Position numbers and translations under genes: made by a program. From Aldrovandia affinis (taxonomy: Eukaryota; Chordata; Actinopteri; Notacanthiformes; Halosauridae), in the NCBI GenBank assembly GCA_029706075.1, contig JAINUG010000165.1:844506-908505 (forward strand): a DNA stretch of 64,000 nucleotides, written 5' to 3'. Shown one piece after another: positions 12,795-24,660 of this stretch; within the stretch, counting starts at the first letter, position 1; each line of letters begins with the position of its first letter. The notes below the pieces were generated by a model that had not been told where the DNA came from, made no database searches, and saw only the letters and a list, made by a program, of their open reading frames with translations.

Positions 12795-14455
12795 TCACTT
12801 CATACATTTGTAGGGCTCATCACCTGCTTGAATTTTCAGGTGGTACTTTAAATGACTGTTTTGGCTAAAACATTTCCCACACCGAGTACATTTGTAGGGC
12901 TTTTCACCTGTATGAATCCTCAGGTGGTACTTTAAATTACCTGCTTGGTTAAAACACTTCCCACACTGCATACATTTGTAGGGCTTTTCACCTGTATGAA
13001 TTCTCAGGTGGCACTTTAAATTATCTGCTTGGTTAAAACACTTCCCGCACTGCGTACAGGTATAGGGCTTTTCACCTGTATGACTTCTCAGGTGGCATTT
13101 TAAAGAAGCTGGTTGGTGAAAACACTTCCCACACTGAGTACATTTGTAGGGCTTTTCACCTGTATGAGTCATTTGGTGTTTCCTTAAACTGGCTGTGCAG
13201 TTAAAACACTTCCCACACTGAGTACATTTGTAAGGCTTTTCACCTGTATGAATTTTCAGGTGGATATTTAAATGAGCATCTTGGCTAAAACACTTCCCAC
13301 ACTGTGTACATTCGTAAGGCTTTTCACCTGTATGAATTCTCAGGTGGTACTTTAAATTACCTGCTTGGTTAAAACACTTCCCACACTGCATACATTTGTA
13401 GGGCTTTTCACCTGTATGAACTTTCAAGTGGTTATTTAAATGAGACTTCCGACTAAAACACTTCCCGCACTGCGTACACGTATAGGGCTTTTCACCTGTA
13501 TGACTTCTCAGGTGGCATTTTAAAGAAGCTGCTTGGTGAAAACACTTCCCACACTCAGTACATTTGTAGGGCTTTTCACCTGTATGAGTCATTTGGTGTT
13601 TCCTTAAACTGGCTGTGCAGTTAAAACACTTCCCACACTGAGTACATTTGTAAGGCTTTTCACCTGTATGAATTCTCAGGTGGGTATTTAAATGAGCATC
13701 TTGGCTAAAACACTTCCCACACTGTGTACATTCGTAAGGCTTTTCACCTGTATGAATTCTCAGGTGGTACTTTAAATTACCTGCTTGGTTAAAACACTTC
13801 CCACACTGCATACATGTGTAGGGCTTTTCACCTGTATGAATTCTCAGGTGGCACTTTAATTTATCTGCTTGGTGAAAACACTTCCCACACTGCATACATT
13901 TGTAGGGCTTTTCACCTGTATGAATTCTCATGTGGTCTTTTGAATTAGATTGTTCATTGATATTCATGAGATCACTCACTAAACTTTCACTGGATTCACA
14001 TTTCATTTGATCAGATATTATCATGACACGTTTAATATCCTGCAAGTCACTGTCCTGTTCAGTCTTAAGGTAGCCTCCATCATCAGTCTCTGTTTTGATC
14101 TGGTCAGGATGCAGGTGGGGTACATATCCCAGCTCTGTGCTGTCGAAGCTCTCTGTCTTAATAAGATCCCCAGTGTGGGTGAAGCCCAGATCAGTTTCTG
14201 TTTTTATCAGTGACGTGTGTGTGTGGTGTAGATCACTGACCCCGCTGTGTGCTGTAACATACTCTGGCTCCAGTGTGTGGAGTCCTGGTGCAGCACACTC
14301 GGTCTCTGACTCTGCCATGTGGACAAACTCCAGTCCACTGAGTTCCTCTTCTTTTTGTCTGATCCTGTGCTGCTCAGTGAGCTCTGGTAGTGCTGTCTCA
14401 GACAGACTCCTGTCTGCAACACACTGCTGCTCAAAGCTGTGCAGAAGTGCAGCTC
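12795..14455 (-). CDS. C2H2 zinc-finger gene, unit B, terminal coding exon
   Basis: It encodes a multi-C2H2 zinc-finger protein, expected to be a nuclear transcription regulator. The exon opens after the acceptor CTGCAG (14461-14456, minus strand). I take the ATG at 14318 as start, giving 507 residues. The acidic N-terminus has psi-K-x-E motifs at Lys39, Lys54, Lys75 and Lys85. The finger array runs from Cys141 at a strict 28-residue period: twelve complete fingers and a thirteenth whose last His is Gln (HLKIQ). Half a finger ([10 protein letters not shown]) precedes finger 1. Fingers 2-5 and 7-10 carry the same series of helices, indicating an internal four-finger duplication. It ends YKCMK-stop. 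No frame lesion is seen. The frame is open upstream of the ATG to the acceptor, so an upstream coding exon remains possible, but paralogue D has a different splice phase, which favours this ATG. Confidence 0.93.
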
Positions 14456-16960
14456 CTGCAGGGAAATGGGGGCAGGGATTTAGCCTCAATCAAACTGGTC
14501 CTACTGCACCAGAGGAGAGAAGTGTGTTGGCACACACATGCATCAATGCTATAAACCTGCATTAACTGATATAACATCACTTCCCATGGTAGATGCCAGT
14601 GGGAAATGTGCATTTTTTATGATTTCAATGGGCAAATTGGGCTTTATTCAAAGAAACAAAGAAATTAGCATTTATAAATTACATTACATTATATTACAGG
14701 TAGTTATCTGTTTGTTTGTCAGGGTCATAGCAAAAGCATCGTCACAATGTAAAAAACAACCATCAGATGCATTACATTAAGTGCTTATAGCCCAAGGATA
14801 ATTTCCTAAATATGACCCCAATAACCTAGAAAACGAAAAGTATGCATCAAAAAATAAAAGCAAAAAATAAAAGATAGCTTGGGATGTAACGGTACACCGT
14901 TCGGTACAGGACTTTAGGTTCGGTACTCGCTGTGAAATGGACGAATACAATCTTACTTTAACGCAGGTGTGGAACTTTTTTTGTGTGCGGTTGCAGCAGT
15001 ATTGACGGACTTTTTTTTTAATTTAAGGAAGAAAGTTATGTGCCTTACTTTGTTCAGTAAATTAAGGCCAATTAGCCACTGTTTACAAACTGCTTATGTT
15101 TTGCATTTCTTCCCCCCCCAAAAAATGTGCAGTGTCCGTAGTGATTTATAACTGTGACGAGTCAATTCTGATATTCTGTGCATATATAAACTTTGCCTTC
15201 AGACATGCAAAAACAAAGTACGATTGTCAACCAAGCAGCATCAAGTATGTATCTAAACTACAACTGGACAACATGTAGAAGAGCGGCACTAGAGAGTTAT
15301 GAAGACCAAACCGCATTTGCAGACGTCTGGCAGACGCTAAAACTGAACTAAACACAACATCGCCCCGGCAAACTTGGCCTGGATTGTACATCAGGCTCTG
15401 ATGGGGAGACGTATGTTACCGGAGTGTCCAACTTGTGCGAAAGAAAACTAGCTACCATTGATTGGTCGTTTAAAAAAACACATACCCGTACTCGCTCAGA
15501 TTATGTTTCTCTCCCTCGGTTTGATTGTCCAATGATTTTCCTCGCACCTTCAGTGTATCTTGATGCAATCCTCTTTCTCTACAATGTATTCCTAACAACA
15601 CACCGGGAAAGCGGAAACCAAGGTCAAACAACTTCCGGGACGAAACTCGATTTCGATCTCATTCATTTTCAATGGGTAGAGGCTAGTTGCTACCCATCCA
15701 GAGGACCGAGATGCGAAGTAAAATGCGTGAAATTGACCATCGTAATTTACAGTTAGGGTTATGGTTAGGTTTAGGGGTTAGGGATTGGATTACGATTAGA
15801 TTTAGGGGTTAGGGTTACGGTTAGGGTTCGGTCACGCGCACTGTAAAATTGAAAAAAAGGCCAATCACATCTCGAATCGCATCTCCTCTGTATGGGTGGC
15901 ATCTAACCTACGGAGTTTGTACACCGTTTCCGGCATTGTTCCGAGTGTCAAACCATCTGCTTCACACAATGTTCAAAGCAATGCGTCCTGTGTTTAAATG
16001 CTAGGAGCATAACAACATATTTTTAAATAGGGGGGGGTTATGACATCGTATGGGATGAAAAAACTGTCTGCAGTGGATGACTAAATCTTTACGGGAGATT
16101 TTGAGCGACTGTACAGAGTATATAAAAAGGAAAACTCAGAGAGGAACAGGGTAGTAGATTATTGTAATATGCGGGATAAGGCTAAAAAGGAAATAGCAGC
16201 TAAAATACATAATTGCAGGCAGCTGCATACCATACCTGTAACACTAGAAGGAAAAGGTTAGTTACTTTTTTGGTTTGTTTTATTAAATGGAGTAAGCAGG
16301 GGTATATGGTGTTGAGCAAGTAGGCAGTGGTGATGACAATTAGCTAGATGTACAGAATTCAGTGGTAGTGGAGTCTGAAAAGGTGGGTTTTGAGTCTCTT
16401 GCGGAAGATCGCAAGTGATTCCGCGGTCCTGGTGCTTGCTTTTCAAGCGGCTAGAGGTAGGCTTACTGCTCCCCCATCCCTCCAGTCACTCATCACTCCC
16501 AACAGCCCAGCCAGACTCTGCCTCCTCTGGCAAACTGACTGCCCCATCCCTCCGAGCGCCTGGCAGCCGCTCCTCGCGGTCTCTTCTCTTCTCTGTCCTG
16601 ACCCTCGGAGGTGGAACGACCTTCCGCAATCGGTCAGGACCGCGGAATCACTTGCGATCTTCCGCAAGAGCCCACCTTTTCAGACTCCACGACCACAGAA
16701 CTCTGTACATCTAGCTAATTGTCATCACCACTGCCTACTTGCTCTACACTTTATACCCCTGCTCACTCCACTTAATAAAAACAACAACAACTAACCTTTT
16801 CCTTCCCAGTGTTACAGGTATGGTACGCAGCTACCTGCAATGGTTGCTGTATTACTGCACTGATCTCTTGCGCGTACTATGATTGTTCCTACCATGTAGT
16901 ATTTATGCACATCTTGTAAGTCGCTATGGATAAGAGCGCCTGCTAAATTTTTAAAATGTT
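14456..16960 (-). other. Unit B upstream region (copy of 953-3460)
   Basis: It follows unit A base for base over long stretches, with small indels. It contains the half hAT MITE near 14878, the ETS-like box (15631-15638), a candidate donor near 15484, telomere-like repeats (about 15748-15832), the CR1 fragment (about 15980-16203) and the inverted LINE-tail pair (about 16204-16960). No additional gene was seen. Confidence 0.75.
15475..15650 (-). promoter_or_regulatory. Conserved upstream module of unit B: candidate promoter and exon 1
   Basis: Same arrangement as in unit A: ETS-like CCGGAAGT on the minus strand at 15638-15631, a conserved block, then a GTATG donor about 1.0 kb before the coding-exon acceptor. 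The role is inferred from conservation across five units. Confidence 0.4.
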
Positions 16961-17342
16961 AATGTAAAATGTTCGTTTTCAGCGACGGCCAGACGTCCGC
17001 AAATGCACCTTTGGTCTGCAGAACTCTCTACTGCCGCTCTCCCACATGTAGTCTTAAAATAGTCGGTAGCATGGATATATATCTATCCGGCTTGGGTACA
17101 TTTTCAATTCTGATTGGGTGACAATCGTGCTTTATCCATGGCACACCTCCAGTGCCTCATCACATTCTTAAGTAACGCGAACGTTAGAGATATTTCCTTT
17201 TCTGTTTTATTTAATTTAGACTCGGCGGTCATTATCAAGTAATGCTGTCAAACTAATTGTCATCAAAACAGACTATGCAAGGGTCATTTCCTCGTAAGTA
17301 CTGGGAATTATGTACAGCAAGCATCCCTTGTGATAGACTGCA

Positions 17343-17375
<33 letters not shown>

Positions 17376-17379
<4 letters not shown>

Positions 17380-18274
17380 GATATCAGCTAAATTGGGCCA
17401 TCAGGTAAAATGAGCCATTTAAGGTTTGAGCGTCTCAGCTCTTAAAATTTTAACAGACAATGACTGCAAATGATATTAAACTGTTGCCACAACCAGGGCT
17501 GGACTGGGACAAAAATAGGCCCTGCCATTTGGCTCAGACGGCCCATCCAGTGGCGCCCCATTTTCTGTCGAGGGGGGTGCTACGAAAAAATAATTGCGCC
17601 CTCGGAATACCCGGTCCGTGGTATAATATATATATATAGGCTATATAAAATAATTCTACCGGCCCTACCGGCCCTACCGGCCCAAAACTAGACCGGCCCA
17701 CCGGGCATCTGCCCGGTAGACTACATAGCTAGTCCAGCCCTGGCCACAACTGTACTTGACATGAAACAATTGACTTGATTGGTCTATGGTTGCTATGGTG
17801 GTCGGGGCAATGCCTCACATCGAGACTGCTGAGAGAACTTCAAGGTGAGTGGCCTGACATATGAAAATGTACTTGTCAATAATAAGGTTGATAAATCAAT
17901 AAAAAACAAATGTACATCTATAAATGATTATGTATACTACATGCTCTGATGGCCTCCATCAGATATAATGCTGATAGTTTGTTAATAAACTTATTTATTT
18001 ATAAAAAACATTTTTTGTTAGTGGCTCAATTTACCTTAATGTGTTAAGGTAAATTGAGCCATACATTCAGCCAAAATGAGCCACCTTCTGAATAGAGTTT
18101 TAACGGATATTTTGATGGTTCCTCTTATTAAAAGTAGGCTATTAATATATTATTATATTATATTATTGTATATATTACATGCCTCTTTTCACATTTTCCC
18201 TTCTAATTATGTATGTGTGTGTTAGCTCTGGTCCAGGGCGCATCGTGAGCTAGCTCTCACTATATAGCGCTCTG

Positions 18275-18308
<34 letters not shown>

Positions 18309-18944
18309 TGATGAATGAGTGATTTACTGAAGCATCAGTCTAAAAGAGTAGCCTTGTCTCCCGTTTTAATATGACTTTCTTTACAGTTGTTCCGAGAGTA
18401 TTTTTAATTCCAGATATGCATGTGTAAGCCTGCATAGTTAGGCACACACACACCACACACACACACACGCAGACACACACACATGCACAGACACATTCAT
18501 GTTCCAAAATGAGTTCCTAAAGTAATTGGTACTTCATGAATTAATTTTAATGTTATTCTTTATGCATTCTTAATGCTTTAATGTTATTCTTCATGAGTTC
18601 ATTTAATGTTATTTAAATGCAATGTTTTAGTGTGTTGAGATTAAAGATGATTCGATTATTTTATGAGAAATGACTCTGTTTCGCTTTACAGTTTGAGTGG
18701 CTAATTTTATCTGATCAGCCGGCCCAATTTTACCTGAACACTGCTCATCTAAAAAAATGTGACAGCTGATGTTTTCAAAAGCTGTAGGGCCTGAACAATT
18801 ATATTTTATTACATCAATTAAACACAAAAATATTAAAAACAGTCCTTATTAACCATAAAAACACAATTCAATGTCATACATTGCTTTTTTCTTAGTTTCC
18901 CAAGCGATTAACCAAAAAGTGGCCCAATTTAGCTGATATCACCC
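17376..18944. mobile_element. Complete TIR DNA element of unrecognised family
   Basis: The two ends are perfect inverted repeats of 25 bp beginning GGGTGATATCAGCTAAAT. Both are embedded in (TA)n tracts, so the target duplication cannot be defined. Inside are variants of the same phrase (GGCCCAATTT, GGCTCAATTT, AAAATGAGCC), an inner near-copy of the terminus at about 18694-18740, and a perfect palindrome at 18023-18060. Without the nested hAT MITE it is about 1.3 kb. No transposase is visible, so it is nonautonomous. The unit A copy (4130-5270) is truncated. Confidence 0.7.
17494..17742. mobile_element. hAT-type MITE with perfect 8-bp target duplication
   Basis: Termini are CAGGGCTGGACTGGGA and its near inverse. 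The target duplication GCCACAAC is at 17486-17493 and 17743-17750. The paralogous unit A site (4240-4247) has one GCCACAAC and no insert. The 249-bp body is non-coding. A longer relative is at 27848-28170. Confidence 0.93.
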
Positions 18945-19235
18945 TATATATATATATATATATATAAATATATTTGTCATCCGTCTGTATATAGCTATAT
19001 ATATCGTTTGTGTTTTTATGGGAGACAAACAAAATATTAGATTACTGTATATGTGCTTTTGCATGTACAGATGTAAATAATCAGAAAAGGTATAAAAGAG
19101 GTGCCTAAAATGATTTAAAAAATATATTGATCTTGTTGAAATATTACTGTAATGTTGTTATTGAGCTGGATGTAGATTATGCTAAATGTTATGGTTTGAA
19201 TTATTTTTTGCCATTTGTAATGTGGGCAGATGGTC
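18945..19235. other. TA-rich sequence, no gene
   Basis: A (TA)n tract followed by AT-rich sequence. Nothing recognisable was seen on either strand. Confidence 0.5.
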
Positions 19236-19456
19236 ATTTTTAAACATCATTCTCATTCGATTTAAATAAATCATACATTACTGTAATGAAAACTGAACTG
19301 TATTTTACAGCAAAAACAAAAACAGTAAAAGCAAAAACAGTTAGAGTAACAAACAACTTTACAGTACTGTAAAAAAAAAAAAAAAACATACGTAAATGCA
19401 TTTCAGTGCTTACACTAAGTAGCATTTTGCCTCTCTGCTGCATTTGGCCACAGAAT

Positions 19457-20964
19457 TTAATCTATGTCACATCTAATATCTTCATTTGCAAGGCAGCGTT
19501 GGTAAAATATTTTCGAGTGCCTTATCCACCCCTGGCACTGCTGGGCTGTGATGTCATCGCATGCCTCATCCATGGCCTGAAGGAGCGTCGCCCGCTTATA
19601 CGGACGGCGATCATACACCTTCCACCTCCACTCCTCTATGGGGTTTAGAAAGGGGGAGTAAGGTGGAAGGAAGAGCGATCTGAACTCTGGGTGGGCTGTA
19701 AACCAGTCTCGCACAGCCAATGCATGATGGAAGTTCACATTGTCCCAGACAATGATGAACACCATCTGAGCGTTTGGCTGTACGAGGCGGTTGTACAGCC
19801 CATCCAGAAAATTAATTAGGTACGCAGAGTTGTATGGCCCCAGCAGAGGGTCACGAGCCTCAACTCCATTCCTGGAAATGGCAGCACACATTGTGATATT
19901 GGCTCCACGCTGTCCAGGAACACCAACAGTAGCCCTCTGCCCAATTGTGTTCCAGCCCTGACGCCGGCGCTTGCAGAGGTTGAATCCCACTTCATCCACA
20001 TACAGGATCTCATGTTGCTCTGCTCCAGCATCAATCTCCATCATTCTCTGAAATATCAATAAACTTTAATCCAGTGCTAACATTGCCCACAGGCTGCCCA
20101 ATGATTAGGGCACATTTTGGGCCCTATACATCAAGTTGGACCCTATAGCAGGCACATGCCTAGTTCCGGCCCTGAGACCAATGGGCAGGCCCACGAACAT
20201 AATCCTAATGTGATATGTAGGAACATAGGGCATAACGCCAACCAGTCTACACATTTACAGAGGATGGGTCGCTAAAGTATTCGGTACTGTATTATTGCAA
20301 CATTGCTATACACATACCTGAACATATTCCATCCTCAAAGCCTTCACCCTATCCTCATTTCTTTGGAAAGGCACCAAGGAAATCTGTTTCATTGTAACTT
20401 GATGCCTTCTCAAAATTCACCAAATTGTTGTTAGGCTGATTGATGTTATGCCTTGGAAGATTTTGTTATCTGCCAGAATGTTTCGTTGTATTTCGTTGAT
20501 CCTTATGTCATTTCTTTGAACCGCCTCTCCTGCTGGGCAGACAGAAGACAACCACAAAGTGGAGGACGTGGCCTTCTTTCAGTTCTGAAGTACAGTACAG
20601 ATAATAATTACAACAAGGATAATTCACACCCACACTTTAGTAGTTATGAAATATACTGTAACACAGTCAGCAATATCATCAATATTACACTTACTGTAAT
20701 TTCAATATACAGTTAGAGTAAATGACAGGTATTGACTTACCGATTATCTTTCTTAAAAATTCTTATTATAGATGCCACGGTTGACCTTTTCAGGTTTGGC
20801 TGAACAACCCTTCCAGCTTGCGTTACTGTTAGACCTCTGTTTATAACATGGTCGATCACAGTGGCTCTAATTTCATTGGACACAACAGCACGTCTTCTGA
20901 CTCCACGACCACGGCCTTCATTACGAACCTCATCGGCCTGCTCCATGTTGTCAGAAACTGCCAT
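19457..20964 (-). pseudogene. IS630/Tc1-superfamily transposase with two introns, degraded
   Basis: Three exons can be laid out on the minus strand. Exon 1 (20964-20741) encodes a helix-turn-helix region (VSNEIRATVIDHVINRG) and ends at a GTAAGT donor. Exon 2 (20584-20318) is bounded by TTCAG and GTATGT sites but has an internal frameshift after the CGCLLSAQQE region. Exon 3 (20047-19457) has an ATTTCAG acceptor and an open catalytic domain: VDEVGF gives the first Asp, VWDNVNFHH the second, and FLPPYSPFLNPIEE the Glu, with 35 residues between the second Asp and the first Glu. Element ends: the right inverted repeat is at about 21911-21933; the left end was not found. A LINE fragment is inserted upstream of exon 1. 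Confidence 0.8.
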
Positions 20965-21029
20965 TCAAGTTTCTAAGCAGCCTTTTATGTAGTGGTGAAG
21001 AGATTATCAATGTTTTGCAATGATTATGT

Positions 21030-21635
21030 GTTAACATAACATAACATAACATAAGGGGAAGACGAGAACAGGCCATTCAGCCCAACACTGCTTGTCCATT
21101 CCTACCACTAATCTGCTCACAATGCTTAGTTTACCCAAAGGCTAGAGTGTCTAACACTGGATTGAGCCTGGCCTTGAATACCCCTAGTGTCTCAGCCTCC
21201 ACTACATGTCCAGGCAAGCTATTCCACGCATTGATCACTCTCTGTGTGAAAAAATATTTCCTAGTGTCCGTGTGAAATTTACCCTTTGTCAGTTTCCATT
21301 TATGCCCCTCGTTCTGCTAACCGAACTCAACTTGAATAATTTCCTGAAATTCACTTTGTTAATTCCTTCAATAAATTTAAAAGCCTCAATCAAATCTCCC
21401 CTAAGTCTCCTTTTACTAAGCTTGAACAGTCCAAGCATCTCTAGCCTTTCCTCATAACACTTGTCTTTTATGCCTGGAATCAGTCTGGTTGCCAGTCTTT
21501 GGACCTTTTCCAGCGCATCAATATCTTTTTTTTAATGCGGTCCCCAGAACTGCACACAATATTCCAAGTGTGGCCTAACAAGGGCATTGTATAGGGTGCG
21601 TATGATCTCCTTCGATTTGTACTCAATACAAATGT
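21030..21635 (-). mobile_element. 5'-truncated CR1-like LINE fragment, second subfamily
   Basis: The minus strand encodes the CR1 C-terminus ([30 protein letters not shown] near 21640-21540, shown here in part). It ends in an (AACAT)n tail at about 21036-21052. It differs from the 7-kb and 47-kb CR1 copies in both sequence and tail unit. It sits inside the IS630/Tc1-type transposon. Confidence 0.8.
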
Positions 21636-21933
21636 TGCAGTGCTCCTCACCTGGGCAGGCTTGTTGGAAGTAATGAGACATGACTACAAACACCTGTTGA
21701 ATTGATTTAGTGATCTGCATTTGTAGTAATGAGCATTTGAACATTGTTGTAATATTAAGTGGCTGTATTGTGAGAATGGAGCATATGATTTAGAGTTTTG
21801 CACTTTGTATGTCAGCATAGAATGTAGTGTCATAAGGTAAGAATTCTGCAAGTCAGTTTGACACTTTGCATTTTGAGTTTTGTACATTGAAATTCTGCTG
21901 TGCAAAATGAGTCAAAGCAATCGTAAAAAACTG
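21636..21933 (-). mobile_element. Right end of the IS630/Tc1-type transposon
   Basis: Non-coding terminal region ending in an inverted repeat complementary to CAGTTTTTTACGATTGCTTT, followed by TA. It belongs with the transposase pseudogene at 19457-20964. Confidence 0.55.
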
Positions 21934-22037
21934 TAACCCAAAACAGTCATTTTATGGCCACCCTTGCATGTGTAGCACCCCCAATTGGGGGGCTGGAGTA
22001 CGCCACCTTTTAAATTATGAACTAAAGGCAAACTCTA

Positions 22038-23580
22038 CACCCATGGCCAAAAGTTTTGAGAATGACACAAATATTAATTTTCACAAAGTCTGCTGCCTCA
22101 GTTTTTATGATGGCAATTTGCATATACTCCAGAATGTTATGAAGAGTGATCAGATGAATTGCAATTAATTGCAAAGTCCCTCTTTGCCATGAAAATGAAC
22201 TTAATCCCCAAAAAAACATTTACACTGCATTTCAGCCCTGCCACAAAAGGAATAGCTGACATCATGTCAGTGATTCTCTCGTTAACACAGGTGAGAGTGT
22301 TGATGAGGACAAGGCTGGAGATCACTCTGTCATGCTGATTGAGTTAGAATAACAGACTGGAAGCTTTAAAAGGAGGGTGGTGCTTGAAATCATCCTCTGT
22401 TAACCATAGTTACCTGCAAGGAAACACATGCAGTCATCATTGCTTTGCACAAAAAAGGCTTCACAGGCAAGGATATTGCTGCTAGTAAGATTGCACCTAA
22501 ATCAACCATTTATCGGATCATCAAGAACTTCAAGGAGAGAGGTTCAATTGTTGTGAAGAAGGCTTCAGGGCGCCCAAGAAAGTCCGGCAAGCGCCAGGAC
22601 CGTCTCCTAAAGTTGATTCAGCTGCGGGATCGGGGCACCACCAGTGCAGAGCTTGCTCAGGAATGGCAGCAGGCAGGTGTGAGTGCATCTGCACGCACAG
22701 TGAGGCGAAGACTTTTGGAGGATGTCCTGGTGTCAAGAAGGGCAGCAAAGAAGCCTCTCCAGGAAAAACATCAGTGACAGACTGATATTCTGCAAAAGGT
22801 ACAGGGATTGGACTGCTGAGGACTGGGGTAAAGTCATTTTCTCTGATGAATCCCCTTTCCGATTATTTGGGGCATCCGGAAAAAAGCTTGTCCGGAGAGG
22901 TGAGCGCTACCATCAGTCCTGTGTCATGCCAACAGTAAAGCATCCTGAGACCATTCATGTGTGGGGCTGCTTCTCAGCCAAGGGAGTGGGCTCACTCACA
23001 ATTTTGTCTGAGAACACAGCCATGAATAAAGAATGGTACCAAAACATCCTCCAAGAGCAACTTCTCCCAACCATCCAAAAACAGTTTGGTGACGAACAAT
23101 GCCTTTTCCAGCATGATGGAGCACCTTGCCATAAGGCAAAAGTGATAACTAAGTGGCTCGGGGAACAAAACATCTAAATCTTGGGTCCATGGCCAGGAAA
23201 CTCCCCAGACCTTAATCCCATTGAGAACTTCAATCCTCAAGTGGCGGGTGGACAAACAAAAACCCACGAATTCTGACAAACTCCAAGCATTGATTATGCA
23301 AGAATGGGCTGCCATCAGTCCGGATGCGGCCCAAAAGTTAATTGACAGCATGCCAGGGCGAATTGCAGAGGTCTTGAAAAAGAAGGGTCAACACTGCAAA
23401 TATTGACTCTTTGCATAAACTTAATGTAATTGTCAATAAAAGCCTTTGACACTTGTGAAATGCTTGTAATTACACTTCAGTATACCATAGTAACATCTGA
23501 CAAAAAGATCTAAAAACACTGAAGCAGCAAACTTTGTGAAAACCAATACTTGTGTCATTCTCAACTTTTGGCCATGGCTG
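22038..23580 (+). mobile_element. Complete Tc1-like transposon, inactive
   Basis: The ends are inverted repeats built on CCATGGCCAAAAGTT and its complement, and TA dinucleotides flank both sides (22036-22037, 23581-23582). The paralogous site in unit E (61664-61665) has a single TA and no insert, which fixes the boundaries. The transposase begins near 22427 and reads through a paired-type DNA-binding region (SGRPRKSGKRQDR). The catalytic motifs are FSDESPF, QHDGAPCHKA and PDLNPIE. It is broken by a frameshift near 22765, an in-frame TAA at 23175-23177 and another frameshift near 23230. Confidence 0.93.
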
Positions 23581-24000
23581 TACAAAGACCTCCGGATATC
23601 CCCTTGCAGTTGGACCTGTGGCTTGGAGAACAACAGACTTGGTAGTTAGCAGAGACCTTTATAAACTTCCTCAATAGAATGTAAGTCTCTTCAAACTAAT
23701 CTCACTACAAACTTTAAGCCAAGTATAAAAACGTCGAAATGTTTCTTGAATTATTTGCTAGTAAGCGAACCTTTTTCAGAGATCGGGCAATCAACATAAA
23801 AAGTACAAAATTAAACTATAACAGCAGTTCCCACCGGTTGCTATGAAATGTTGCGCTCTCGTCGGACTTGTAGTTGAATATTATTTTAGGCGTTTTTTGT
23901 TTTTTTACGACAATAGCTCGACGCCTTAATACATTAATACAACTAATACATCAAAGAGGAGCTCTCAAGTGTTTTTGAGCATTTTGTGTTCGAAACAGAG

Positions 24001-24146
24001 TTTCCTCCCGGAAATTGCTTGACTTCAGTTTCTGCTTTCGCCCTGTATTGTTATTAATAAATTCTAGGGGAGAGGATTGTATCAAGATGCGAGGAAAATC
24101 ATTGGACAATTAAACTTCGGGAGACACATAATCTGAGCGAATACGG
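24001..24146 (+). promoter_or_regulatory. Conserved upstream module of unit C
   Basis: This is the homologue of the blocks at 56565-56783 and 63150-63301. The ETS-like box has one change (CCGGAAAT for CCGGAAGT). The donor GTATGT follows CGG. A promoter and first-exon role is inference, and the changed box fits the decayed coding exon of this unit. Confidence 0.35.
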
Positions 24147-24660
24147 GTATGTGTTTTTAACATTTATTTATTACCAGTCAGGGGTAGATCGTTTTCTTTC
24201 GCACAATTTGGACACTCCGGTAACGTATGTCTCCCCGACAGGGCCTGATGTACAAATCCAGGCCATGTTTGCCGGGGCGATGTTTAGTTCAGTTTTAGCG
24301 TCTGCCAGACGTCAGCAAATGCGGTTTGGTCTTCATAACTCTCTAGTGCCGCTCTTCTACATGTTGTCCAGTTGTAGTTTAGATACATACTTAATGCTGC
24401 TTGGTTGACAATCGTACTTTGTTTTTGCATGTCTGAAGGCAAAGTTTATATATGCACAGAATATCAGAATTTACTCGTCACAGTTATAAATCACTACGGA
24501 CACTGCAAAAGCGAACGTCACTGAGTTATATTTCATTTTCAATTTAGTTTGGAGTTTTGGAAGCAGACGTTTGGTTTGATACTCGGAACTATGCCGGAAA
24601 CATTGTTGACAGAACTCAGTGTGTAAAATAACATTAGATTGTGCTTTTTCATGTATCTTG

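Noticed and set aside
14456-14489. Apparent extension of the zinc-finger frames upstream to a start at 14489, 25482 or 57863
   Set aside because: The codon there is TTG, not ATG, and a splice acceptor (polypyrimidine-CAG) lies between it and the conserved coding sequence.
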